Of a stretch of 64,000 nucleotides of DNA, positions 43,875 through 54,222 are shown piece after piece. Location of the stretch: positions 2,730,001-2,794,000 of the forward strand of contig NZ_CP090419.1 in the NCBI RefSeq assembly GCF_032716425.1, given 5' to 3'. Both the position numbers and the translations under genes were made by a program. The notes beneath the pieces were generated by a model. That model was not told where the DNA came from. It saw only the letters and a list, made by a program, of their open reading frames with translations, and did no database searches. The DNA is from Pseudoalteromonas sp. N1230-9. Lineage in GTDB: Bacteria > Pseudomonadota > Gammaproteobacteria > Enterobacterales > Alteromonadaceae. Each line of letters begins with the position of its first letter. Position 1 is the first letter of the stretch.

Positions 43875-46322
43875 CTAGTGATTTAATATACTCTCATAAA
43901 TCAGTGAGATAATGGAGCCATACTTGCCTGTTTCGAAGCGCTTTCCGACAAATTCGTAATTTTCTGGTGAGCCTTCAATGGGTGTATGCCGTGCATTGGT
44001 TAAAAGTACAATTGCTAGGTCATATTCGGGATCAATCACAGTTACTGTGCCAGTCCAACCTGTATGACCAAAGGCGCGGGGGCTCGCATAAGGGCCAAAA
44101 TGCCATTTACGCGCTTGGTGTCCTGCTCTTCGCCACCCTAAGCCATACGTTTCATCACTCGCTTGCGGCTGAGTGAACTGCGCAAGCACTTGTGGGGTAA
44201 ATAATTGTTTATTATCGTAGCCACCGCCGTTTAGCAAAACTTGCATTAATACAGATAAATCTCCTGCGGTACTAAAAAGCCCCGCATGTCCTGCTACGCC
44301 ACCTAAGGCATAAAACGCTTTTTCATCATGTACTTCACCTTGCAGTACATCGGTACGAATATTTTCAAATTCAATACGCCCACCGCGAGTGTTACCATTT
44401 ATTTCAGTGGCGGCAATTTGCGAGGCTAAAAAGCCTTTTTGTAATGGGTTATAAACCGTGTGCGTTAAACCAAGTGGCTGATAAATTTGGCTTTCAACAT
44501 AAGCATCTAGGGGCATACCGCTGATACGCTCAACCAGCACACCTAGCAACATATAATCGATATCAGAATATAAGTGCTTTACGTTACGACCCGCCACAAA
44601 GGGGACACCGGTTAATAGTAGGTTTTTGGTACGCAGGCTATTCTGTGAAAAAAAGCGTTCACCAAATTTATTGTCTTTACGGTGAAAATCAACCACAGCG
44701 GGGTAACCAGCGCTGTGGGTAAGTAAGTCTTTCACTAAACGCTGCTCGCGACCGCTGCCCCTAAATTCTGGTAGGTAATAAAACAGCGGTTTTTCTACGT
44801 CGAGTTTACCTTCGCTGGCAAGTTTCATCAGCGCAAAATTAGTGGCAAACATTTTTGAGTTCGAGGCAATATCAAACAAAGTATCGTTTTGCATGGCTTG
44901 TGGGGTTTTAAGCTCACTGCCATCAGCATGGTACTTTTTAGCTGCGCCATAATGGCTTAATTTAATCAGTTTGCCATCTTTAACAATTGCAAGCACAGCC
45001 CCTGGGAAGCCCTCTTTAATTTCTTGATTAATTAATTCATCAACGGCGTTAAAACGCTTTTGAGTAGCATTTTTATCGAGCGCAGGGTAAGGGAAACGTA
45101 ATGTTAAGCTTGCTCCTTCAGGCAATACATTTTCTACTTTATAAGTGTTAATGCCATCATGAGTACGTTTATACAAGCTGTATTGGTAGGTTTGCTCTGC
45201 GGTAAGTGGCGAGGCAATATTAATTTTTTCACCATTAATATAAATGTCTGCGCTAATCGCATCGTGATTTTCAATAATTATTTCACCACGACCTTTATAA
45301 GCTGTAAATGTGCCTCGGTCGTTTACTAACGCGCGACTACTCGGATCAAGTGCAGGAATACGTGCTATCACTTGTGCATTAGCCAGTGTTTTTGGCTCTG
45401 GCTCAACCGTTTGCTGTTGCTGCTGATACTCTGTAAATAACCGCTCAAGTTTTTTAGGGAAGTACTTTTCTAATAATGCAAAAAGGACGGATGCAGTTCT
45501 AGCATCATTATTACCACTTACATGCCAAGGTAAAAAGTGCATTTGAAAGGCACTCAAAGCATCTAGGGTTTGAAAATCTAGCTGCCCTGTTGCAATCACC
45601 TCATAACCGTAGCTGCGCAGCGCTTTTTGCACAAGCTCTGTTGAAGGTTTTGATGCACTAAATAACTGCCAATATTTATCAACGGTGTCGCTGTCGTACC
45701 AGGCACCGATACCCGCTTTATAAAGTTGATACCAAGGAAAGCGCGGACCTGGGTCGTTCTTACGGCTTGGGGCAATATCAGAATGACCAATCACTTGAGT
45801 TGGGCCAATATCAGGGTTTCGAGCAAGAATATCTTTACTTAATTTGATAAGTAACTCAATTTGCTTGGCATCGTAATCAGGGTAGATACACAGTTTACTT
45901 GCATCATTTTGCATCGCTGGTTTACTTTGCTCAGGTGTGTGACAGGTAGGTACGTTAACGATTTCAATACCAATAGAGTGATCGTTTAAGTCTTCTCTGC
46001 CTTGCCAAAAACTACGCCCTGCGTGCCATGCTCGGTCTTTTTCATCAACGAGCTGAATAATTTCTAAATCGTCTTTTGGGTAACTTGAATCGCCCGACTC
46101 AGGTAATAAATAATGAGAGCTTAGACCTCCTTCATCGACTAACGCACGCATCGATTTTTCGTAATCAATGGCGGTGTAATGCATCACTAAAAACTTTACC
46201 CGATGACTGTAGTTGGCTGATTGCGTATAGGTATATTGCTTACTAGCACAGCTAACTAATAATGCCGCACTACAAAGATAACACAGCTGTTTAAGTAATG
46301 TTTTCAAAGGGATAAAACTCAT
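43875..46322 (-). CDS. Fusion lipoprotein: Amidase_2 + PG-binding + beta-lactamase-like serine hydrolase
   Basis: 815-aa outer-membrane lipoprotein (lipobox LVSC, cysteine 25). Residues 40-200 are an AmiD-like zinc amidase (HYTAIDYEKS with H48, IGHSDIAPSRKNDPGPRFPW with H180). Residues 228-265 form a PG-binding-1-like repeat (ELVQKALRSYGYEVIATGQL). Residues 420-815 are a class C beta-lactamase/PBP4-star-like domain with SNSK (Ser487, Lys490), YSD (Tyr585) and HTGWTG (His753). The amidase would release stem peptides from MurNAc. The second domain may cut peptides or esters. Both activities in one chain is unusual. The gene diverges from the MurR gene. Confidence 0.88.
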   Translation of the reverse strand: MSFIPLKTLLKQLCYLCSAALLVSCASKQYTYTQSANYSHRVKFLVMHYTAIDYEKSMRALVDEGGLSSHYLLPESGDSSYPKDDLEIIQLVDEKDRAWHAGRSFWQGREDLNDHSIGIEIVNVPTCHTPEQSKPAMQNDASKLCIYPDYDAKQIELLIKLSKDILARNPDIGPTQVIGHSDIAPSRKNDPGPRFPWYQLYKAGIGAWYDSDTVDKYWQLFSASKPSTELVQKALRSYGYEVIATGQLDFQTLDALSAFQMHFLPWHVSGNNDARTASVLFALLEKYFPKKLERLFTEYQQQQQTVEPEPKTLANAQVIARIPALDPSSRALVNDRGTFTAYKGRGEIIIENHDAISADIYINGEKINIASPLTAEQTYQYSLYKRTHDGINTYKVENVLPEGASLTLRFPYPALDKNATQKRFNAVDELINQEIKEGFPGAVLAIVKDGKLIKLSHYGAAKKYHADGSELKTPQAMQNDTLFDIASNSKMFATNFALMKLASEGKLDVEKPLFYYLPEFRGSGREQRLVKDLLTHSAGYPAVVDFHRKDNKFGERFFSQNSLRTKNLLLTGVPFVAGRNVKHLYSDIDYMLLGVLVERISGMPLDAYVESQIYQPLGLTHTVYNPLQKGFLASQIAATEINGNTRGGRIEFENIRTDVLQGEVHDEKAFYALGGVAGHAGLFSTAGDLSVLMQVLLNGGGYDNKQLFTPQVLAQFTQPQASDETYGLGWRRAGHQARKWHFGPYASPRAFGHTGWTGTVTVIDPEYDLAIVLLTNARHTPIEGSPENYEFVGKRFETGKYGSIISLIYESILNH

Positions 46323-46454
46323 AACCGATTCATACCTGATGATTTAAGCGTTGACGATTCTCAGCAATACAGTAGCAACACCCATGTAACATGTAAAATA
46401 TTTTATTTCACATAACCGGAATAAAAAGCATATTTTATCTTTCTCATGGTAAAT

Positions 46455-46470
46455 ATTGAGTACACTCAAT
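46455..46470. promoter_or_regulatory. Palindrome in the murR/amidase divergent region
   Basis: ATTGAGT-AC-ACTCAAT has perfect 7-base arms. No known regulator is assigned. Confidence 0.4.
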
Positions 46471-46490
46471 AATTAGTGTTGTATCTATTA

Positions 46491-46513
46491 TGGAATAAAA
46501 CTATATTATTCCA
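46491..46513. promoter_or_regulatory. Probable RpiR/MurR-type operator
   Basis: TGGAATAA-N7-TTATTCCA has perfect 8-base arms. The same TGGAATA/TATTCCA words occur with 3-base spacing at 55816 and, degenerate, at 59242. It lies in the divergent region upstream of the regulator gene. Confidence 0.55.
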
Positions 46514-46649
46514 TCTAAATTAAGAAAAATATTCCAAACTTAAGTCAGCTAAAACAAAAATAAGTCGTCATGTTAAACAGCCATTGTGCCGTATTCATAT
46601 TTGAAGCATGCAATAAGCAAGACTAAGTTAAATAAACAAAGTGAGCCCT

Positions 46650-47495
46650 ATGTCTACTTTTGTAAAAATTAAAGCCTTACGCCAATCTTTATCGAGCAGC
46701 GAAGCTAAGCTGGCTGATTTCACATTAAATTCGGCTAACGCTATTCGTAATTTGTCATCGGTTGAATTAGCTAAAGTGGTTGGTGTAAGTCAATCAAGCG
46801 TGGTGAAGTTTTCACAAAAATTAGGTTATAAAGGTTTTCCTGCTTTTAAACTTGCAGTGATTGATGCCCTTAATGATGAAAGTAGCGAACCCAAACTCCA
46901 TGGCAAAATTACTTTAAATGATTCGCTTGAGCAAATCGCTGAAAAATTACTGAGCAGTAAGCTTGCTGTTTTAACTGAAACAAAAAACCTTAACGAAGCT
47001 GCTGCAATTGAAAAAGCTGTCGAGCTATTAAAATCAGCAAAACGCATTCTTATTTGTGGCGTGGGTGGTTCAGCACTGGTTGCAAAAGACTTTTCATATA
47101 AATTACAAAAGCTCGGTATGCCAGCAATCGCTGAGCCAGATGGACATGCACAACTTGCTTATGTGGCCACCTTTTCTAAGGGCGACTTAGTTATTGCTAT
47201 TAGTGAGTCAGGTATGACCCGCGAAATTGCCGAAGTAGTTAAACAGGCCAAGAAAAACGCAAGCTCAGTGATCTCAGTAACTAAGTTTGGTAGCAGCCTA
47301 GTTGCCGACTCAGCAGATGTAAAACTCTACTCTGTCGCTGAAGGAGAATCTGTTCGCCTATCATCTATTTTAGCGCGAACAGCTCAGGACTTTGTAATTG
47401 ATATTCTTTTTATCGCCCTTACACAATCGAGTCGCCAAGGTCGTAAATTGCTGGAACATTCTAACGAAGTTGTTGGCGAATTTAAGAATAACTAA
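46650..47495 (+). CDS. MurR/RpiR-family regulator
   Basis: About 281 aa. N-terminal HTH_6 domain (residues 1-75; SSVELAKVVGVSQSSVVKFS, QKLGYKGFPAFKLAV), then a SIS sugar-phosphate-binding domain (about 115-250; ILICGVGGSALVAKDFSYKL, SESGMTREIAEVV). MurR of other bacteria responds to MurNAc-6-phosphate. Location next to a peptidoglycan locus makes that the likely signal. The ATG at 46650 is preceded by GTGAG; a GTG at 46641 has no ribosome site. Confidence 0.9.
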   Translation: MSTFVKIKALRQSLSSSEAKLADFTLNSANAIRNLSSVELAKVVGVSQSSVVKFSQKLGYKGFPAFKLAVIDALNDESSEPKLHGKITLNDSLEQIAEKLLSSKLAVLTETKNLNEAAAIEKAVELLKSAKRILICGVGGSALVAKDFSYKLQKLGMPAIAEPDGHAQLAYVATFSKGDLVIAISESGMTREIAEVVKQAKKNASSVISVTKFGSSLVADSADVKLYSVAEGESVRLSSILARTAQDFVIDILFIALTQSSRQGRKLLEHSNEVVGEFKNN

Positions 47496-47523
47496 TTTAG
47501 TTTTTTACGCTTATTTGAATAAC

Positions 47524-47547
47524 AAAGCAGCTTAGGCTGCTTTTTAA
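47524..47547 (+). terminator. Intrinsic terminator of the murR gene
   Basis: AAAGCAGC-TTAG-GCTGCTTT followed by a T-rich tract, 28 bases past the stop. Confidence 0.9.
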
Positions 47548-47733
47548 TAATTTTTGTTTTAAATACTCTCCCCACCCCTTATAACTTCAAATCCCAAACT
47601 TACCTGTGAGAATGAATTACAGAATGCACAAACAGCATGGTGCCTTTGCACAGTCTACAAACTGCCTGTTTTTTACCCAAAACCACTTATATATTTTATT
47701 CTCAACAAACAACATTTAAATGAAAAAATATTC
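47548..47733. other. Intergenic region upstream of the Oar-like receptor gene
   Basis: Part of a 349-base gap between the murR stop and the receptor gene. AT-rich. Apart from the terminator and promoter listed, I see nothing definite. Confidence 0.5.
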
Positions 47734-47762
47734 TTGACCAACACTAATAACACCTGTTTAAT
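47734..47762 (+). promoter_or_regulatory. Predicted sigma-70 promoter of the Oar-like receptor gene
   Basis: TTGACC and TTTAAT with a 17-base spacer, 82 bases before the ATG. A degenerate RpiR-like word (AAAATATTCTTGA, about 47724-47737) overlaps the -35 element. Confidence 0.5.
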
Positions 47763-47844
47763 ATGTGGGCAACATAATTTTAAAGTTCATGTCTCAACTG
47801 GGTAAGTAGTCCACCAAAGCATATAAATATAAGGACGGGAAACA

Positions 47845-50800
47845 ATGAAACAACATGCATCCTCTCTCGCGCTAAGCTACATAGCAAAAGCGACTAACCA
47901 TGCACTTCGCACAAAAAAAACAGCCTTAACAGGCGTTATTATGGCCGCAGCATTAACAAGCGCACCAGCCTTAGCTAATCTAACAGGCGGAATCAAAGGT
48001 AAAGTATCAACACCAGCGGCACAACAATCATTGGCAGGGATCACAGTTACAGCGAAAAGTAATGTTATGCCTAAAGCACGAACCGTTACTACACGTGAAG
48101 ATGGCAGCTACGACTTACCACAGTTAAAACCTGGCACTTATGAACTAACCTTCACCGACAAAAACGGCGTTTCACAAACCATGACGGTTGATGTTTTGCT
48201 TGAGCAAACATCTAGCCTCAATATTACGTTAGGTGGCGCAGACGAAAATGTTGAAGTTATCACCGTAACCGGTAGTAAATTATATCGCCAAGGTAAGTCA
48301 GCACTAACAAACTCACTTGGTCAAGAAGGTATCAATAATGTACCTGTAGGCCAAGATTACCGTGATTTATTAAAACTTGTGCCAGGGGTAGAGCTTTCAG
48401 CAAATACAACATTAGGCCCCTCAGCAGGAGGCTCTGGTGTAGACAATTCGTATGGTTTTGATGGGGTAAATGTATCGCTGCCTATGTATGGTAACTTGGC
48501 GTCTGAACCTTCAACCCATGATGTTGCTTATGTAACCATGGACCGCGGTGGCGCGAAAGCGGTTGGTTTTAACCGCTCTGGTGGTTTTTCTGTTAATACC
48601 GTGTCTAAGTCTGGTACTGATGAATTCCACGGTAACATCGAATACAAAGCACAGCCAAAAAGCTTTGTTGCAACGCCAGTGGGAGAAGAAAGCTATGAGA
48701 TGGATAAAAGCTGGCTAACAGCAAGTTTAGGCGGCCCACTTATCGAAGATACCCTCTATTTTTATACCTCATATTATCGCCCTGAAGAAACACGCTCTAA
48801 TAAAGGCACGGTCTACGGTGATGTTAAAGACTATGAAAGTGTTCGTGATGAATACTTTGGTAAATTAACTTGGGCACCGACCGACGATATTTTAATTAAT
48901 ATTTCACAACGAACCTCGGATAAAACACTTAAAGGTCGCTCAATTGGTGCTTACGAAACAGATAGCGTCTCTGCAGGTGATAAAGCTGATCAAGATATCT
49001 TTACACTAGATGGTTCATGGATTTTAGGCTCAGCAACCACCCTATCATTCCAGTACAGTAAATTTGATTTAGAAACGGGTTCACAACCTGATAACCCGCT
49101 TAGTGTTGTTCCTTCATTAAATGGCCAACTTGATGTCAATAATCTAACGGAAATGGGTTATTTTTCAGTACCTAGCTTAATAGACTATGATCCCGCTGAC
49201 GGGTTCACCGAAGAGCAAATTGCGATACACAACGCTGGAGCCTCAGCACTCATCAACACCTATGGTTATCTAGAAGATGGCGTGATGAAAGGCAGTGGCG
49301 GTGTAGGTGCATTTGCAACTTATGATAATCAAAACTTCTATCGTGACTCTTTTGAAATAAACCTAGAGCATGAATTTGATTGGGGCGATACATATCACAC
49401 ACTTCATTTTGGTGCGAAGTGGGAAGAAGGTGAAGAGCAACTTACACGCTTATCAAATGGTTGGGGACGTATTGCATACATTGGTGGCTTAGTTGATCCT
49501 GATGCCGATACTGAAGGCTTTGACCCTGCTGATGCGGTTTACCGTGCCCATGTACAGCAAATGAGCTTAGCAACCGATGGCGGCACAACAGTTTCGGGGA
49601 TTAACTCAGAAACGCGAAGCCTCAACTTTGAAATTAACGATACCATTGAGCATGGGGATTGGACCTATAACTTAGGTTTACTTGTTAGCCAAGACACTTG
49701 GTATGGCCAAGGCTTGAAAAAGAAATCTGGCACAATCTCTGGCTACGAAGTTGCTCCTGGCCACAAATATGAAATGTATCAAACAGATTGGAAAGATATG
49801 CTGCAACCGCGATTAGGTGCAACATGGACCTACTCAGGTGAAGACTCAATATTTGCCAACTTTGCAATCTATAACCCAGAAGCAAGCTCACTTTCACGGG
49901 CAGCATCTTGGGACCGTAATACCCGCGCCGAAATCGAACTGCTTTTAGATGAATCGGGTAATATTCTTTCGGCATCTCCGCGCCGTGGTTCATCGGGTAA
50001 AGCATTTCAAGAAGATATGAAACCTCGTCGTATTAACGAGTTTACATTGGGTACAACCAAGTATATTGGCTCAGACTTAGTATTACGTGCTCACGTACGT
50101 CACCGTAAAGGTATGCACTTTTGGGAAGATATGCCAAATACAGCACGCTTAACAGACTACTCTGGCGTTGATGCTGACGGCGTACCACAGCATATTGCAG
50201 ACAAAGGTTTATATATTGATAACCTAGATGCAATTCGCGATGAAATCGGTGGTTCTTCGTATGTAATCGCCGAGGTTGATGGCGGTGAAACCAAGTACTG
50301 GGAAGCAAGCATTGAAGCTGAGTACATGGGTGAAAATACCTATATCAATGCCTCTTATGTATGGAGCCACTACTACGGTAACTTTGACCAAGACAACACC
50401 ACCACAACCAACGATGCCAACAACTTTATTGGCTCGTCGTACTATGGTGATGGTCGCGGCCGTTATTCATGGGATAACCGCTACGGTAAGCTCTCAGGCG
50501 ATAAACCACATCTATTAAAAGTGTATGGTTATTACACATTGCCTTGGGAAGCCAACTTAGGTGCTTATTTCGTATTCCAATCTGGTAGTGCATGGGAGAA
50601 CTGGGATGGTACTCGATATGGCTACTCGTCAACCTCAACATCTAGCCACGTGAGCCGCTATGCAGAACCTGCTGGTTCTCGCAGAACAGCAAGCCATTGG
50701 CAACTTGACTTGAACTACACGCAAGACTTTAAGTTCTCAGGTGATATGGAATTACAATTGCGTGCTGACTTATTCAATGTGTTTAATCGTCAAACGGGCT

Positions 50801-50898
50801 ATAACAAAAACCCATATGTAATTGATGAAAACTACGGTGAATCACGCAGCTACTATAACCCTCGCAGCTTACAGTTATCAGTTAACTTTAAGTTCTAA
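47845..50898 (+). CDS. Oar-like TonB-dependent receptor with carboxypeptidase-type N-terminal domain
   Basis: 1017 aa. Signal peptide with a long N-region (cut after APALA, about residue 45). A carboxypeptidase regulatory-like domain follows (about 50-130; TTREDGSYDLPQLKPGTYEL), then a TonB box (VEVITVTGSKLYRQ), plug and a large barrel ending in RSLQLSVNFKF. This Oar-type layout is used for large substrates such as peptides or glycans. The setting suggests uptake of peptidoglycan fragments (inferred). AGGACGG precedes the ATG, and the promoter is at 47734. Confidence 0.9.
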   Translation: MKQHASSLALSYIAKATNHALRTKKTALTGVIMAAALTSAPALANLTGGIKGKVSTPAAQQSLAGITVTAKSNVMPKARTVTTREDGSYDLPQLKPGTYELTFTDKNGVSQTMTVDVLLEQTSSLNITLGGADENVEVITVTGSKLYRQGKSALTNSLGQEGINNVPVGQDYRDLLKLVPGVELSANTTLGPSAGGSGVDNSYGFDGVNVSLPMYGNLASEPSTHDVAYVTMDRGGAKAVGFNRSGGFSVNTVSKSGTDEFHGNIEYKAQPKSFVATPVGEESYEMDKSWLTASLGGPLIEDTLYFYTSYYRPEETRSNKGTVYGDVKDYESVRDEYFGKLTWAPTDDILINISQRTSDKTLKGRSIGAYETDSVSAGDKADQDIFTLDGSWILGSATTLSFQYSKFDLETGSQPDNPLSVVPSLNGQLDVNNLTEMGYFSVPSLIDYDPADGFTEEQIAIHNAGASALINTYGYLEDGVMKGSGGVGAFATYDNQNFYRDSFEINLEHEFDWGDTYHTLHFGAKWEEGEEQLTRLSNGWGRIAYIGGLVDPDADTEGFDPADAVYRAHVQQMSLATDGGTTVSGINSETRSLNFEINDTIEHGDWTYNLGLLVSQDTWYGQGLKKKSGTISGYEVAPGHKYEMYQTDWKDMLQPRLGATWTYSGEDSIFANFAIYNPEASSLSRAASWDRNTRAEIELLLDESGNILSASPRRGSSGKAFQEDMKPRRINEFTLGTTKYIGSDLVLRAHVRHRKGMHFWEDMPNTARLTDYSGVDADGVPQHIADKGLYIDNLDAIRDEIGGSSYVIAEVDGGETKYWEASIEAEYMGENTYINASYVWSHYYGNFDQDNTTTTNDANNFIGSSYYGDGRGRYSWDNRYGKLSGDKPHLLKVYGYYTLPWEANLGAYFVFQSGSAWENWDGTRYGYSSTSTSSHVSRYAEPAGSRRTASHWQLDLNYTQDFKFSGDMELQLRADLFNVFNRQTGYNKNPYVIDENYGESRSYYNPRSLQLSVNFKF

Positions 50899-50917
50899 AC
50901 CAGTTAAATCCTGTTGG

Positions 50918-50942
50918 GGGTCGCATATGCGGCCCTTTTTTT
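50918..50942 (+). terminator. Intrinsic terminator of the Oar-like receptor
   Basis: GGGTCGCAT-ATGCGGCCC with one G-T pair, followed by seven or more T. Confidence 0.9.
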
Positions 50943-51176
50943 ATACTCAATAAACTGAGCAACATACCTACCTTGATTACGCCCTCGCTTCTCTATTTTT
51001 TAACGGATAGAATCTGCATATAAAAAATATTTTAGAAAGTAGAAGAACAGTCTTCCAAGAGTAGCTTTAAGCGACGAGTATCCTGATGCCTTTTATATAA
51101 CTAAAGCCAAGGCGTTTCATAGCTGTTGTGTATCTATTTTAAGATTTAATTGAATTGTTAGGTTTAGCTAAAACTA
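50943..51176. other. Intergenic region between convergent receptor and exo-muramidase genes
   Basis: Part of a 309-base gap, flanked by two terminators. No gene or clear structure seen inside. Confidence 0.6.
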
Positions 51177-51200
51177 AAAACGAGGCCTGTGCCTCGTTTT
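51177..51200 (-). terminator. Terminator of the namZ operon
   Basis: AAAACGAGGC-CTGT-GCCTCGTTTT, 10-base stem; A/T runs on both sides. It lies 8 bases after the namZ stop. Confidence 0.93.
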
Positions 51201-51207
51201 GTAATTA

Positions 51208-52386
51208 TTACTGATAAAGTAAATAAGGTTGTCGCTGTCGTTTAAAGGTCGCTAAATCCTCCTGCCAGCTTTGCCTAATTTGTTGCTCAGTTTGGCCAGC
51301 TTCAATGGCTAAACGTAATTTATCCGTGCCTGCGAGCTTATCCATAAAGTCAGGACGTTCAAAAAAAGTCTGATTGGTATCTCGCAACGTTTGGTAGGCC
51401 GAAATAAATACACTTAAATCTAGACCATGAATATCAGCATCTCGTAAGTCTTGACCAAATACTTCGACCCCTTTGAATTTAGGGTGCATTGAAGCACCTT
51501 TAATCGCCCTTGGCGTAAAACTAAATTCGCCAAGTTTAACTGGCGAGTAACCAACAACTTGAAACGGAAAATCAGTACCACGGCCAATAGTTACAGGGGT
51601 TGCTTCAAAGAAGCACAATGATGGATAAAGCGCAATTGACTGGGCATTCGGTAAGTTAGGACTAGGCTTTATTGGTAGCTCATAAGCCATAGTACGGTCA
51701 TAATTTGCAACAGGCACGACACTCAGCTCAAGCTTATCAGCGTCATTTATCCAACCTTCACCTTTGATCATTTGAGCAAGTTCAGCCACTGTCATACCGT
51801 GTAAAACAGGAATTTCGTGCATGCCAACAAACGAGCGAAATTGTGGATCAAGGATAGGCCCATCAACATAAGCAATATTCGGGTTTGGCCTATCGAGTAC
51901 CACAACCTGTTTACCATTTTCAGCGGCAGCTTCCATCACGTAATGCATTGAGCTTATATAGGTATAAAAACGCACACCGACATCTTGAATATCAAAAATA
52001 ATAACGTCTAAATCAGCGAGCATCTCAGGGCTTGGCTTTTTATTGCTGCCATAAATAGATACAACATCGATACCTGTTTTAGCATCTACCGTGCTTTTAA
52101 CGTGAGCTCCAGCGTCATGATCGCCGCGAAAGCCATGCTCTGGGGCAAATATTTTGCTAACGACAACGCCTTTATCTAGTAATGCATCAACCAAGTGTTG
52201 ACCATCAACCACTGATGTTTGGTTAACCACTAAGCCAACACGTTTTCCTTTTAATACAGGTACATAAGCTTGAAAATTGGCTGCGCCCACCTGCAAAGGC
52301 TGCAGCTTCTGAGCTGCTTGTACAGGCGTTTCTTGGCAACCTAAAAGCGCAAAACAACTAACGAGTAATACAGCTAAAAAGCGCAT
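51208..52386 (-). CDS. namZ: Exo-beta-N-acetylmuramidase (NamZ family, DUF1343)
   Basis: 392-aa lipoprotein (lipobox LLGC, cysteine 17). The N-terminal domain has the family motifs VGLVVNQTSVVDG, FAPEHGFRGDHDAGAHV, DIQDVGVRFYTYISSM and VVLDRPNPN. Members cut MurNAc from the non-reducing end of peptidoglycan strands or of the MurNAc-GlcNAc disaccharide. Outer-membrane or periplasmic location would free MurNAc for import. Its ATG overlaps the murQ stop by one base (TAATG). No NagZ partner is in the window. Confidence 0.9.
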   Translation of the reverse strand: MRFLAVLLVSCFALLGCQETPVQAAQKLQPLQVGAANFQAYVPVLKGKRVGLVVNQTSVVDGQHLVDALLDKGVVVSKIFAPEHGFRGDHDAGAHVKSTVDAKTGIDVVSIYGSNKKPSPEMLADLDVIIFDIQDVGVRFYTYISSMHYVMEAAAENGKQVVVLDRPNPNIAYVDGPILDPQFRSFVGMHEIPVLHGMTVAELAQMIKGEGWINDADKLELSVVPVANYDRTMAYELPIKPSPNLPNAQSIALYPSLCFFEATPVTIGRGTDFPFQVVGYSPVKLGEFSFTPRAIKGASMHPKFKGVEVFGQDLRDADIHGLDLSVFISAYQTLRDTNQTFFERPDFMDKLAGTDKLRLAIEAGQTEQQIRQSWQEDLATFKRQRQPYLLYQ

Positions 52387-53321
52387 TATTTTTCAACCGC
52401 CTTACGTAAAAAGCCACCTGCTTTTGACAATAACTGTTTTGCTTCAGGGGCTGGTTTTCCGGTTAACACGATTAAAATAGCCAGTTTTGCACTTTGCTCA
52501 GCTTGCTTTAATGCATCCACGGCTTGCTGCTGAGAGCAATCTGTTGCTTGCATGACAATACGAATAGCACGAGCGTGTAACTTTTCGTTACTGGCATTCA
52601 CATCAACCATCAGATTTTTATACACCTTGCCTGTGCGGATCATGCTGGCTGTACTTAGCATATTCAACACCAGCTTCTGTGCCGTGCCCGATTTCATACG
52701 TGTAGAGCCAGTTACAGCTTCTGCACCCACCACGGGGCAAATGCCGATTTGTGGTAAACGCATCACTGCTGAATCAGGATTACAGGTGACACCTACAGTG
52801 ACACAACCAAGTGATTTAGCGTATTCAATTGCCGAGCAAACATAAGGAGTACGGCCACTGGCAGCAATACCAACCACCACATCTTTACTGGTTAAATTGG
52901 CATTTTTTAAATCTTCAATAGCAAGTGTTGTACTATCTTCAGCCCCTTCTACAGCTTTTTTAACCGCAGTGTCACCACCAGCAATAATGCCGAGCACTTG
53001 CTGATCGCTCACGCTATAAGTAGGCGCACATTCAACCGCATCCAAAATACCTAAACGACCACTGGTGCCAGCACCAATGTAAATTAATCTGCCACCTTGC
53101 TGAAATGCTTCAACGACATGATCGACAGCTTCACTAATTTGTGGGATCACTCGTTTCACGGCACCCGCTACTTTATGATCTTCATTATTGATTTTAGTGA
53201 GGATCTCAGTGGAGCTGAGCAGATCGATATCCAAAGTGTCTGGGTTTTGTCCTTCAGAGACAATACCGTTTAACTCTTCGAGTAACTCACGTTGTTGCTT
53301 AAAGACGTGCTCAGGGCTCAT
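52386..53321 (-). CDS. murQ: N-acetylmuramic acid 6-phosphate etherase MurQ
   Basis: About 311 aa. SIS-fold enzyme that converts MurNAc-6-P to GlcNAc-6-P and D-lactate. Family motifs: [43 protein letters not shown], and [20 protein letters not shown]. The start at 53321 (MSPEHVF) has AAGGA seven bases upstream; it overlaps the kinase stop by 11 bases (ATGAGCCCTGA). Third gene of the symporter-kinase-murQ-namZ operon. Confidence 0.95.
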   Translation of the reverse strand: MSPEHVFKQQRELLEELNGIVSEGQNPDTLDIDLLSSTEILTKINNEDHKVAGAVKRVIPQISEAVDHVVEAFQQGGRLIYIGAGTSGRLGILDAVECAPTYSVSDQQVLGIIAGGDTAVKKAVEGAEDSTTLAIEDLKNANLTSKDVVVGIAASGRTPYVCSAIEYAKSLGCVTVGVTCNPDSAVMRLPQIGICPVVGAEAVTGSTRMKSGTAQKLVLNMLSTASMIRTGKVYKNLMVDVNASNEKLHARAIRIVMQATDCSQQQAVDALKQAEQSAKLAILIVLTGKPAPEAKQLLSKAGGFLRKAVEK

Positions 53322-54222
53322 TGGGTTGTCCTTTTTCAATAATGTCATGGTAATGCTTTGCCGCTAAAATGGCGGCACCAGTTAATGAATCTCCCTTACA
53401 AGGAGATAATTCGTTTTGTAAAGCGAGTGGCAATAACGGTTGGCTGACTTTCGCCAAACCACCAATTAAAATCACCGGTAACGGCGAGTTACCTCGGCTT
53501 TTATTTATTAACCTAACCACCGATTGGGTGTGCTCTGTTAATACCGTTTTTGCCGCCTCACAGTCGTTTTGTAAGCTAAACACCAACGGGCTAAATGCTG
53601 CATAATCCGCGGGTTTTGCTTGTTTAAGCCAACTACTAATTGTTTGACGAGTGCATCCTAGCTGCTCACTCAAACGAATAGTTAATCGGCTTTTTGGTAA
53701 ATCGTAAATATCTATATCGTTTAATAATTGCTGCACAGCCATCAGGCCGATACGCGCACCACCGCCAAAATCATCAACGGTAAAACCCCAACCGCTCACC
53801 AACTTAGTTTGCTTTTGCGCGTTTAATCGTGCCCCGACAGCACCGGTGCCAAGGGCAATAACCACACATGGCTCACCAAGATTAGCACCATATAATGACG
53901 TAATGGCATCGCTGGTAATTTGCAAACTGGCAAATTCTATTTCGTAAATCAGCTTGAGCATCACTGTTAATTGCTCAGCAAGGCTCTGCGATGAGCCACC
54001 AGCAACACCCATAACGGTGACAATTTCACTAGGCTCAGCGCCACTTTGCTGGCAAACATCACGGGTCACTTTAACAATGTTTTCTAACGCTAAATCAAGA
54101 TCATTCGAGATTGATGCTGAACCTGCTTGGGCATAAAAAGTAGCGCCACTTGCCTGCTCTTTTAGCTCAGCTAACACTTTGGTACCGCCACCATCAATGG
54201 CTAAAACATAGCGTACGGCCAT
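53311..54222 (-). CDS. BadF/BadG-family sugar kinase (probable MurNAc kinase)
   Basis: 303 aa. ASKHA ATPase beginning [15 protein letters not shown], with [14 protein letters not shown] and [20 protein letters not shown], and a late [16 protein letters not shown]. This family includes GlcNAc kinases and the MurNAc/GlcNAc kinase MurK. Sitting between a sodium symporter and murQ, it most likely phosphorylates imported MurNAc at position 6. The ATG directly follows the symporter stop (TAAATG). Confidence 0.85.
   Translation of the reverse strand: MAVRYVLAIDGGGTKVLAELKEQASGATFYAQAGSASISNDLDLALENIVKVTRDVCQQSGAEPSEIVTVMGVAGGSSQSLAEQLTVMLKLIYEIEFASLQITSDAITSLYGANLGEPCVVIALGTGAVGARLNAQKQTKLVSGWGFTVDDFGGGARIGLMAVQQLLNDIDIYDLPKSRLTIRLSEQLGCTRQTISSWLKQAKPADYAAFSPLVFSLQNDCEAAKTVLTEHTQSVVRLINKSRGNSPLPVILIGGLAKVSQPLLPLALQNELSPCKGDSLTGAAILAAKHYHDIIEKGQPNEP

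Larger units (their letters stand above)
46323..46649. other. Divergent promoter region of amidase and murR genes
   Basis: 327 AT-rich bases carrying several inverted repeats: TGTAAAATATTTTATTTCACA (about 46385-46407), ATTGAGT-AC-ACTCAAT (46455-46470), and the RpiR-type site at 46491. No gene seen. Confidence 0.6.
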
